From LC029 sp036676475 (lineage in GTDB: Bacteria; Bacillota; Bacilli; Aneurinibacillales; RAOX-1): a stretch of 13,624 bases of DNA. Positions 6,609 to 13,022 of this stretch are shown here, in pieces; position 1 is the first letter of the stretch, and each line of letters starts with the position of its first letter. The DNA lies in contig JAKFCU010000013.1 in the NCBI GenBank assembly GCA_036676475.1, positions 1-13,624 on the forward strand. The letters are read 5' to 3'. The notes beneath the pieces are model-generated. The model searched no databases and was not told where the DNA came from. It worked only from the letters and a program-made list of their open reading frames with translations. A program made the translations under genes and the position numbers.

Positions 6609-7520
6609 TCAATTCACATACCCTTGGTTCCTTCGATAAAAGGTAAGAATATCACTTAATGATGATTCAAACGAAATGCTTGGTTTCCATCCTAACTCAA
6701 TGAGTTTCAAAGGCGTGATTCCCACCTGTTGTTCTTCCTGTTCATTCAGTAGCGATTTTATTTCAAATTGAGTAGTTGTAAATGACCTGAAGCCATTGAT
6801 GACCTCTTCTAGAGAACGCTTCTTCCCTAAAGCAATCTCAAATATTTCCCCTGAGTTGCCTTTTGTTAAAAGCAATTCATAAGCACTTACAGCATCTCTT
6901 ACATCTATATAATCACGAAGTGCATTAAGGTTATTGACTTCAAGAATTCTTTCCGATTTATTTGACTCCATATCCACTATTTTTTTCGCGAAAATGGAAC
7001 AAACCCCATTTGAGAATCCAGGTCCTATTAAATTGGATGGTTTGGCGATCACCACATGCATGTCGTATAAGACTTGCCAGGATTGTGCGATGATCACTTG
7101 AAGAGTTTTACTTAAACTATAGGGATGTGAAAGAGCAGACAGATCATTAGGATCAAATTGAAGGGCTGAACCGACTACAACCGTTTTACAAGTTGGAATT
7201 TCTTGGCGAATAGCTTCAATTAAATACAAAGTCGATATTGAATTTACTTCTAATGTGGAGATCGGGTCCATCCACGATTGGCCTACGTGGTTTTGGCCCG
7301 CTAAATGGAGGAAATATTGCGGTTTGACACGCTTAATAAGATTTCTTGCAGCTTCTTTATCAGTGAGGTCACAATGCACGAATTGAACTTGGTGATTGGC
7401 AGGGGTATTTTTCCTCGTTACTGCAGTTAATTCAAATCCTGCTTTCAAAAAATGGGCGCATGCATGCGTACCGGTAAATCCGCTTGCTCCCGTAATCAGC
7501 AATTTAGGCCTCTGGTTCAT
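6609..7520 (-). CDS. NAD(P)-dependent extended SDR, GDP-6-deoxy-D-mannose reductase-like
   Basis: An extended short-chain dehydrogenase of 303 residues. It shows the dinucleotide loop GASGFTG (11-17), CDLTD (50-54), HLAGQNHVGQSW (72-83), the active-site SAL (118-120) and YSLSK (134-138), then IGPGFSNGV and LRDYIDVRDAV. The HLAGQ.. and DVRDAV segments and the length are most like RMD, which reduces the C4 keto group of GDP-4-keto-6-deoxymannose. No GDP-mannose 4,6-dehydratase is present here, so in this operon it could act on a UDP- or dTDP-sugar as a C4 reductase or epimerase (inference). I take the ATG at 7518-7520, which overlaps the upstream stop as ATGA, typical of translational coupling; an in-frame ATG five codons upstream has a poor ribosome site. 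Family assignment is firm, substrate is not. Confidence 0.8.
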   Translation of the reverse strand: MNQRPKLLITGASGFTGTHACAHFLKAGFELTAVTRKNTPANHQVQFVHCDLTDKEAARNLIKRVKPQYFLHLAGQNHVGQSWMDPISTLEVNSISTLYLIEAIRQEIPTCKTVVVGSALQFDPNDLSALSHPYSLSKTLQVIIAQSWQVLYDMHVVIAKPSNLIGPGFSNGVCSIFAKKIVDMESNKSERILEVNNLNALRDYIDVRDAVSAYELLLTKGNSGEIFEIALGKKRSLEEVINGFRSFTTTQFEIKSLLNEQEEQQVGITPLKLIELGWKPSISFESSLSDILTFYRRNQGYVN

Positions 7521-8344
7521 TGATTTTGCATCCAATCTTTTAACTCCAATAGCATCACTTCATAAGATGAAATCGGATATACAAAATCAGTTCGCGTGTT
7601 TCTAATCGTTCGGTCAAGTACAATGCCAGTGTCCGGAATAATTTCAACGTCATCTTTCCTAAAAATCTTCATTATTAATTTTAATAAAGAACACTTTGAG
7701 ATTTTTTGTGCAGAACCTAAATGATATAACCCGGTAACGTCATGCTTAATCATTTCTTCTATGGCTTTGGCTAGTTCAAGTGTCGTTACACCATTCCACA
7801 ACACTTTTTCATATCCTTTAATTTCGCCTTTTTGCTTCATAAACCATAAGAACAAGCCTATTCCATGTTCTTTTAATTCTGGCCCTATAATAGATGTTCG
7901 GATGGTTAAATGTTTGTGGCTGATAATTTCCCCTAATTGTTTAGATTGAGCATAAATCGAAGTGCCATCAGGCAATTCATCTTCTGTGTAATTGCCTTTT
8001 GTTCCTGAAAAAACACAGTCTGTACTTATTTGAATCAACTTTCCATTATGGCGTTCAATGAGGCTAATTAATTGATGAGGCAACAAACTATTCACCTGGA
8101 ACGCCAGCTTCGTATTTTGACTTGCATGGTCATTTAAAATCCCGATGCAGTTAATCGTAATATCAGGCCTCAGTGAAACCATTATTTCTTCCAATCTTTT
8201 TAAATCCGTTACATCCAGATCAATACTCTCTTTCTCATTTGGATCCCTTGATGTATAGTACACATTATACTTTGGATTTCTCTGAAAGTAGGCAGTAACG
8301 ATATGCCCCGCCATTCCTTTTCCACCAAGGATCAATATTTTCAT
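7517..8344 (-). CDS. RmlD-like sugar-nucleotide reductase (WbvR-type)
   Basis: A 275-residue SDR of the dTDP-4-dehydrorhamnose reductase (RmlD) family. It reduces a 4-keto-6-deoxy sugar nucleotide. Motifs: GGKGMAGH (7-14), LDVTDLKRLEEI (43-54), RPDITINCIGI (59-69), STDCVFSG (107-114), and YAQSK (131-135) with the catalytic Tyr and Lys. It lacks the C-terminal cupin domain of CapF/FnlB, the reductases of the UDP-L-FucNAc pathway. It is therefore closer in design to WbvR, which with WbvB and WbvD makes UDP-L-QuiNAc. The start ATG follows the dehydratase stop with no gap (TAAATG), and an AAGGCGGG-type site lies 9 bases upstream. Its end overlaps the next gene by 4 bases. Substrate is inferred from the operon. 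Confidence 0.82.
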   Translation of the reverse strand: MKILILGGKGMAGHIVTAYFQRNPKYNVYYTSRDPNEKESIDLDVTDLKRLEEIMVSLRPDITINCIGILNDHASQNTKLAFQVNSLLPHQLISLIERHNGKLIQISTDCVFSGTKGNYTEDELPDGTSIYAQSKQLGEIISHKHLTIRTSIIGPELKEHGIGLFLWFMKQKGEIKGYEKVLWNGVTTLELAKAIEEMIKHDVTGLYHLGSAQKISKCSLLKLIMKIFRKDDVEIIPDTGIVLDRTIRNTRTDFVYPISSYEVMLLELKDWMQNQ

Positions 8345-9331
8345 TTAAATAAACCCGCCTTTCACCAGCATTTCTTTTATCTCTTCTTTGGTCATTAATT
8401 CTTTACTGGAATTGTAATTTTCTAAATTTGCAGGTTTATATTTGGAATAATGTTCCTTTAACCCCTTAATGTGAATGGGAGGCAAAATAACAAAATATTC
8501 ATTATCATAAGCGATAGTCGTTGTACTTTCATATTCTGATAGAAGAATCTCATGGATTTTTTCTCCAGGTCTAATGCCGAGTGTTTCAATCGCAACATTG
8601 TCCTTATTAGAAGCCTCTATTAATACCTGGGCAAGATCCCTAATCTTGCAAGAAGGCATTTTCATGACAAACATTTCTCCGCCGACACTTTCAAAGGTTG
8701 CTTTAAATACTAAGTTTATGGCGTCTTGTATGGTTAAAAAAAACCGCGTCATATTTAAATCTGTAATCCCGATCTTTTGCTTCTCTTGGATCTGCCTTTT
8801 AAACACGTGAATGACACTTCCATTTGTCCCCAGTACATTCCCGCCTCGGATACACACAAACTTGGTTTCCGCGTTTAATGTATTGGCATGAATAATCAGT
8901 CTTTCTCCCATTGCCTTTGATAATCCATAGAAATTGGAAGGGTTTGAGGCTTTATCTGTAGAAATATAAATCACTTTACGAACGTGTTGATTTATGGCTG
9001 CATCTATTACATTCTGTGTTCCGATAACGTTCGTTTTTAGGGCTTCAATTGGCTGCTCCTCGCATACCGGAACATGCTTTAAAGCCGCTAGGTGAAAAAT
9101 ATAATCAACTTTCTGGCATGCTTCGTTTAATGCATCTTTCTCTTTGATATCCCCTATAATAAAGTGCAATTTCGGATTATTGTCAAATTCTTGTTTCATA
9201 GTAAATTGGTAAGATTCATTTCTTGAAAAGATGCGAATTTCCTTCGGATTGTATATCAGAAGTTGCCTAACCAATTCATAGCCCCATGAACCTGTACCGC
9301 CCGTAACCAAAACTATTTGGTTATTAAACAA
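8345..9331 (-). CDS. UDP-GlcNAc 4,6-dehydratase/5-epimerase (CapE/WbjB/FnlA type)
   Basis: A 328-residue member of the polysaccharide biosynthesis (CapD/FlaA1) SDR family. CapE/WbjB enzymes convert UDP-GlcNAc to UDP-2-acetamido-2,6-dideoxy-beta-L-arabino-hexos-4-ulose, the committed step to UDP-L-FucNAc or UDP-L-QuiNAc. Seen: VTGGTGSWG (9-17), HLAALKHVPVCE (80-91), STDKA (124-128), YGLSK (135-139), RGGNVLGTNGSV and GIRPGEKIHE. The size is that of the short, soluble form without the membrane part of WbpM. It starts at TTG (9329-9331) because GGGAGG stands 8 nt upstream, inside the preceding gene, giving an 8-bp overlap. Gene order (2-epimerase, dehydratase, reductase) groups the complete pathway. 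A retaining 4,6-dehydratase such as PseB is the alternative, but pairing with a 2-epimerase and RmlD-like reductase favours the L-sugar route. Confidence 0.85.
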   Translation of the reverse strand: MFNNQIVLVTGGTGSWGYELVRQLLIYNPKEIRIFSRNESYQFTMKQEFDNNPKLHFIIGDIKEKDALNEACQKVDYIFHLAALKHVPVCEEQPIEALKTNVIGTQNVIDAAINQHVRKVIYISTDKASNPSNFYGLSKAMGERLIIHANTLNAETKFVCIRGGNVLGTNGSVIHVFKRQIQEKQKIGITDLNMTRFFLTIQDAINLVFKATFESVGGEMFVMKMPSCKIRDLAQVLIEASNKDNVAIETLGIRPGEKIHEILLSEYESTTTIAYDNEYFVILPPIHIKGLKEHYSKYKPANLENYNSSKELMTKEEIKEMLVKGGFI

Positions 9332-10415
9332 CTACTGCACCTCCCAGGATTATTTTAATCACTTTATCTGACACGTTTTTATGATCGTATCCGTCCGGAA
9401 AGGACCATGTTTTCGGTTGATTTACCATTACATGAACGCAATGGGCTATTTGTTCAGCGTCTAGCCCTGATAACATATTGCTGCCGCACTCGATGGTTTC
9501 AGGTCTTTCGGTTGTTTTGCGAATGGTTACAGTTGGAACATGAAACAAACAGCATTCCTCTTGAACCGTTCCACTATCTGTTAAGACACAAAAAGCATTT
9601 TTTTCAAGTTTGACAAAATCAAAGAAACCAAACGGCTCATAGAACTCAACCAATGGATGAACCTCTAAAGTCGAACTTCTCTCTATGCGAGATTTAGTAC
9701 GGGGATGTATGCTGCATATCACTCTTTTTTTGTGGCCTTCAGCAACCATGTTAATTCCTTTTATAATTTCCAGTAAACGAATTTCATGGTCTACATTTTC
9801 AGCTCGATGAGTGGTAACCAAAAAGTAATCATTTTTTTTCAACTTTAGTTTACTAAGAATATCACTTTGTTCAATCTTACCTTTGTAATGCTCCAAAACC
9901 TCATAAATGGGATTGCCTGATACAATAATGCGATTTCGCGGAATACCTTCCTTAACTAAATTTTCTTTGCTCTGAGGAGTATAGGGCAAATTAAAACTTG
10001 AAATCGCATCAATAATGCGACGATTCTTTTCCTCTGGTACTTCAAGATCAAAACAGCGGTTTCCAGCTTCCATATGGATTACAGGAATTCCCATTCGTTC
10101 AGCTAATATTGCACTTAAACCGCTGTTTGTATCCCCCAATACTAATACTTTATCGGGTTTTTCTTTTATAAAAATGGTCTCCAGACTTTTATACATGGTA
10201 GATAACTGTTCCCCAAGGGATTGCTGTTGATCCAATAAAACGTAATTTGGGTTTCTTACCTTTAATTGCTCGAAGAAGATATCACTTAATGATGAAGTAA
10301 AATTTTGTCCTGTATGCACTAAAAGATGTCGTTCAGCATAATCGTCCAATTTTTTTATAATGAGGCTTAAGCGTATAATTTCAGGCCGAGTCCCTAATAT
10401 GGTCATCACTTTCAT
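9324..10415 (-). CDS. UDP-N-acetylglucosamine 2-epimerase-like enzyme (WecB/CapG/WbvD type)
   Basis: A 363-residue GT-B-fold non-hydrolysing 2-epimerase. Motifs in order are ILGTRPEII (6-14), HTGQN (34-38), LGDTNS (93-98), HMEAGNRCFD (114-123), PEEKNRRIID (127-136), VSGNP (165-169), THRAENV (202-208), LTDSGTVQEE (278-287) and RKTTERPE (299-306). In ordinary WecB proteins it would yield UDP-ManNAc. In CapE/WbjB-type clusters the homologue (CapG, WbjD, WbvD) epimerises C2 of the L-sugar nucleotide at the end of the pathway, and I favour that role here because of the two genes directly downstream. It leads the operon, with ATG preceded by AAGGAGGG 7 nt upstream, an unusually strong ribosome site. 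A CATAATGTA box lies about 70 bases upstream. A housekeeping WecB role cannot be excluded from sequence alone. Confidence 0.87.
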   Translation of the reverse strand: MKVMTILGTRPEIIRLSLIIKKLDDYAERHLLVHTGQNFTSSLSDIFFEQLKVRNPNYVLLDQQQSLGEQLSTMYKSLETIFIKEKPDKVLVLGDTNSGLSAILAERMGIPVIHMEAGNRCFDLEVPEEKNRRIIDAISSFNLPYTPQSKENLVKEGIPRNRIIVSGNPIYEVLEHYKGKIEQSDILSKLKLKKNDYFLVTTHRAENVDHEIRLLEIIKGINMVAEGHKKRVICSIHPRTKSRIERSSTLEVHPLVEFYEPFGFFDFVKLEKNAFCVLTDSGTVQEECCLFHVPTVTIRKTTERPETIECGSNMLSGLDAEQIAHCVHVMVNQPKTWSFPDGYDHKNVSDKVIKIILGGAVVV

Positions 10416-10486
10416 TATCCAACCCTCCTTACAGAAACATGGATTTTTATGCTAGCGCCTTATTGACGTACGGTTCTTTTACTTAT

Positions 10487-10495
10487 TACATTATG
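10487..10495 (-). promoter_or_regulatory. Possible sigma-K-type -10 for the five-gene operon
   Basis: The minus strand reads CATAATGTA, an exact CATAnnnTA match, about 72 bases before the 2-epimerase ATG. It lies in the only intergenic region that could hold the operon promoter. No clear -35 is seen, and in AT-rich DNA the match may be chance. Confidence 0.25.
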
Positions 10496-10550
10496 ATTTA
10501 TTGTATTTATTGCTATAGGCAAGTCTATTAATTTTCTCCCTTAAAGAAAC

Positions 10551-10597
10551 ATTCTGCTTATGAATAAAACGAGTAACTTCCTAATCAAGCAGAGAAT
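10551..10597 (-). terminator. Weak hairpin after the LamG-glycosyltransferase gene
   Basis: ATTCTGCTT (10551-10559) pairs with AAGCAGA-GAAT (10586-10597) with one bulged base and a 26-nt loop. On the minus strand it is followed by GTTTCTTTAAG, a poor U-tract. It sits about 20 bases beyond the stop of the gene at 10616 and could attenuate rather than fully stop transcription. Confidence 0.35.
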
Positions 10598-10615
10598 TAC
10601 CGGATATCCCTCCCC

Positions 10616-12304
10616 CTAATATGCCTTGCTGAGATTCTCCGCTTTTTCTAAAATTTCATGTCGCTTTTTTACAATTCTTTTTAATACCTGGAGAATACCA
10701 TTGCTAGTCATCGGTGCAACAACCCATCCCCCATCAAATCGCCTGACCCTTTCTGCGGGAGCCCCAAGGTTGAATGTAATTACTGGATATCCGGATAACA
10801 TGGCTTCACTTGTAGTATAAGAAAATGTCTCCGGACAGACGGAAGGAATAACTACCACGGATATTTTGTGTTTGGCCAGCAGATCGGATATATCATTATT
10901 TCTGTATTCTCCTGTCACAACGTACTTCCCGTCATGACTAACATAATGTTTCGTATGCTTGTCAGTTGTTCCTAGGACTTTAATATTAATCGGTAAATTT
11001 TCCCGTTGAATGGCATTTTTTATATCATAGAGAATTCCAAGACCTTTTATGGGCTGGAAAAATCCAATAAATGCAATATTTAATACCGGTTCCATAGCAA
11101 ATTGTGGGTGAAAAGTATAATGGATCGTTTTCGGCAGGGAATGCTCTTGAACCTCTATAGGGATATGCGGATAATATTTCTGCACAATATCCTTGGTACT
11201 ATTGCTTGGTGCCATCACTTTCTTCGCCCTGGATAAGAAGGAAGAAAAACGTTCTCTCCATGTTTGAATGTTTTTCCTCTCCGTCTTATTCATGCAGTTT
11301 TGACAGACGTGTGTATTTGTTTCACTGTTACAATAGACCCCTTTGCTATTAATCAAATTAATGCGCGGACATGCACAAAAATAGTCATGAACAAAATAGT
11401 GATAATCAACATTCGAATTTTGAACGAGATCCATGAGTTGAAATACTGGATAAGAAATAAGATGATTGATATAGATTAATCCTACATCAAGCAGTTGAAG
11501 GAAATATCTAAAGGTTGGCAGATCGCAATTTGTGAATCTTAAGCTGTAGGAACTGGGGGAGTTGGGATTAAGAATATCAATTTGGTACTTAATAGAATCA
11601 TATTTTAATTTATAGACTATTGATTCATGCTTTATCTTTTCAATATACATGTTTTGATAATGTTCAGTCCCCCCTCCCCAGGTATGATTAATGAATAGTA
11701 TCCCACTTTTATTTTTTGGATACCTATCGAATTCCCATAAGCCAAACAAGCCAGGTTCCCTCTCTGTCAACTTCCGATGCATGTTCTCTCTAATTTGGAC
11801 TTCAGACCTAGCGTGGCTCCAAAGCCTTATATATTTCAGCTGTCCAACAAAGGATCCATAAGGATCGAGTCCTCCAAATATACCTGATGCATAAACGGTA
11901 TCCTTAAGGCTTTTGACTCCTTTTTTTACGAACACGCCATTAAGATAAAGATGAGGAATCCGATCCATATAAACCACTGCAACATAAACCCAGTCATTAA
12001 TAATCGACGGATAAGATAAACTACAGGGAAGATGATTGACTGTATGTTCATAAACAGATACCCCATTGATTCCAATGGATATCCCGATCCCCGCTTTATT
12101 TTGTTCTCCTCCATGTTCTGGGCTGATTATATACTTTTGTCCTCGTACACCTGAAACACCGCGTTGGGCTTCTCTATCTATTTTGTGAGCAGCATCCGGC
12201 TTAACCCATAACTCATACGTAAATGTGTTTTTAATGGAATGAAACAAATTTTGAGAATAGACTCTTTCATTTCCGGTAAAATTGAAAAAAACGTTATGGT
12301 CCAT
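10616..12304 (-). CDS. LamG-like lectin domain fused to a GT4 glycosyltransferase
   Basis: A two-domain protein of 562 residues. Residues 1-195 are a LamG/concanavalin A-like jelly roll (PF13385 type): TYELWVKP (29-36), DWVYVAVVYMD (104-114), HLYLNGVFV (118-126), GSFVGQLKYIRLWSHAR (150-166) and GLFGLWEFDR (185-194). From about 203 a GT-B glycosyltransferase begins with FINHTWGGGTEHY (204-216). It continues with a cysteine set C310, C312, C325, C334, C337 around HDYFCACPRINL and CQNC, as in some GT4 proteins where it may bind metal. The donor-site region is PETFSYTTSEAMLSGYPVIT (491-510), with the E-x7-E pair E492/E500. It starts at ATG with GGTGGG six bases upstream. No signal peptide, so the lectin-like domain would be cytosolic and could hold the glycan or collagen-like acceptor (inference). 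The GC content is near that of the downstream operon, and the gene may be a separate transcript. Confidence 0.85.
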   Translation of the reverse strand: MDHNVFFNFTGNERVYSQNLFHSIKNTFTYELWVKPDAAHKIDREAQRGVSGVRGQKYIISPEHGGEQNKAGIGISIGINGVSVYEHTVNHLPCSLSYPSIINDWVYVAVVYMDRIPHLYLNGVFVKKGVKSLKDTVYASGIFGGLDPYGSFVGQLKYIRLWSHARSEVQIRENMHRKLTEREPGLFGLWEFDRYPKNKSGILFINHTWGGGTEHYQNMYIEKIKHESIVYKLKYDSIKYQIDILNPNSPSSYSLRFTNCDLPTFRYFLQLLDVGLIYINHLISYPVFQLMDLVQNSNVDYHYFVHDYFCACPRINLINSKGVYCNSETNTHVCQNCMNKTERKNIQTWRERFSSFLSRAKKVMAPSNSTKDIVQKYYPHIPIEVQEHSLPKTIHYTFHPQFAMEPVLNIAFIGFFQPIKGLGILYDIKNAIQRENLPINIKVLGTTDKHTKHYVSHDGKYVVTGEYRNNDISDLLAKHKISVVVIPSVCPETFSYTTSEAMLSGYPVITFNLGAPAERVRRFDGGWVVAPMTSNGILQVLKRIVKKRHEILEKAENLSKAY

Positions 12305-12342
12305 TTTTTTCCCACCAAGCGTTTATATAAGTAGTAATGCGA

Positions 12343-12380
12343 GAAAGAGCCCTTGGCCTCTAAAAGCCAAGGGCTCTTTC
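12343..12380 (-). terminator. Strong hairpin terminator between the FG-GAP-like and LamG-GT genes
   Basis: A perfect 15-bp stem, GAAAGAGCCCTTGGC (12343-12357) with its exact complement (12366-12380), around an 8-nt loop. The U-rich part is inside the distal stem (GGGCTCTTTC) and only a weak tail follows. It is 37 bases downstream of the stop of the gene at 12417-12761 and probably ends that transcript. Confidence 0.75.
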
Positions 12381-12416
12381 CGTCTTGCAGCGGAAACTCC
12401 GCTATCGCCTGCAGCC

Positions 12417-12761
12417 TCAGCCTCCCTTATGCCGGGGCTGGAGAGAGCCCCTCGGATTTATTCCAGCCGTCTGGCTTTGCTCCAAGGGCGCGCTTTTTGC
12501 GACGAAAGGGCGGCCATCATGTAGAATCCCCTTGATTTCTATAATTTGATGGATCAACGGGATCGAATCAAATCGCAAGAGCAAATCCGGATAGCTATCT
12601 TGATTGATATCTTGTATTCCAGTCGATGATGGTTTAAACGCTTGGCCCGTTGTCCTCAAGGTGTCCTGGCGAATCAGCCGGACATCAAGCTGCTGCGAAC
12701 CGAGAATGACCAGGTAGCCGGATTTTATGATTAATTTGGCAAGCATAAAGGAAGGTTGCAT
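12417..12761 (-). CDS. Short protein with FG-GAP/VCBS-like Asp-rich loop
   Basis: A 114-residue protein. LVILGSQQLDVRLI (17-30) and DTLRTTG (33-39), then DINQDSYPDLLLRF (51-64) and ILHDGRPF (79-86), follow the order of a domain common at the C-terminus of exported bacterial proteins, where an AILGS strand, a DVNGDGxxDLxxHF loop and a GKTxDGxPIxG strand occur. The Asp-rich loop could bind calcium. The loop is imperfect here: Asn-Gln replaces Asn-Gly and Ser replaces Gly. The protein lacks a signal peptide and is little more than one domain, so it may be a diverged stand-alone version or a remnant. The chosen ATG (12759-12761) has AAGGA 8 nt upstream; the open frame continues to an ATG at 12830 with no such site. 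The last 25 residues are low-complexity and GC-rich and may be a read-through tail. I do not know its function. Confidence 0.55.
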   Translation of the reverse strand: MQPSFMLAKLIIKSGYLVILGSQQLDVRLIRQDTLRTTGQAFKPSSTGIQDINQDSYPDLLLRFDSIPLIHQIIEIKGILHDGRPFVAKSAPLEQSQTAGINPRGSLQPRHKGG

Positions 12762-12860
12762 AGTTCTATTCCTTCTTTCTGCGATGATAGTTCCTTCCCA
12801 TCTTATGCACCACAGATGCACTCGGTTCATAACGGGGGGCGGTTTGAAGAATACAAGCTT

Positions 12861-12876
12861 CCTTGCCTTGGCAAGG
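12861..12876. repeat. Short perfect inverted repeat between divergent genes
   Basis: CCTTGCC-TT-GGCAAGG, a 7-bp inverted repeat with a 2-base centre, lies in the 261-base space between the divergent genes at 12417-12761 and 13023. It has the size of an operator half-site pair, but no known regulator is recognised. The rest of this space holds a possible plus-strand promoter (12946-12974) and no coding sequence I trust. Confidence 0.35.
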
Positions 12877-12945
12877 TGGAAAGAAGTGCCTCTTCTTTGC
12901 AGTGTGATATGATCCTATACCTGAGAAAAATGTTCTTCTACCTAG

Positions 12946-12974
12946 AACTCCTTCTAATACTGTGACATAGGATA
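12946..12974 (+). promoter_or_regulatory. Possible sigma-K-type promoter for the right-edge gene
   Basis: AACT at 12946-12949 and CATAGGATA at 12966-12974 are separated by 16 bases. This fits the late mother-cell sigma-K pattern (an AC-containing -35 and CATAnnnTA). The predicted leader to the ATG at 13023 is about 40 bases. It is the best sporulation-promoter candidate in the window, though both elements are short. Confidence 0.45.
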
Positions 12975-13022
12975 TAGTGTCCGATGGATAACTATCACCT
13001 GATGGAAGGAAGTATGTTATCA

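Noticed and set aside
12282..12535. Plus-strand frames across the 12343-12380 hairpin
   Set aside because: They read through a perfect terminator hairpin and are antisense to the start of the LamG-GT gene and the end of the gene at 12417-12761. No ribosome site or family resemblance.
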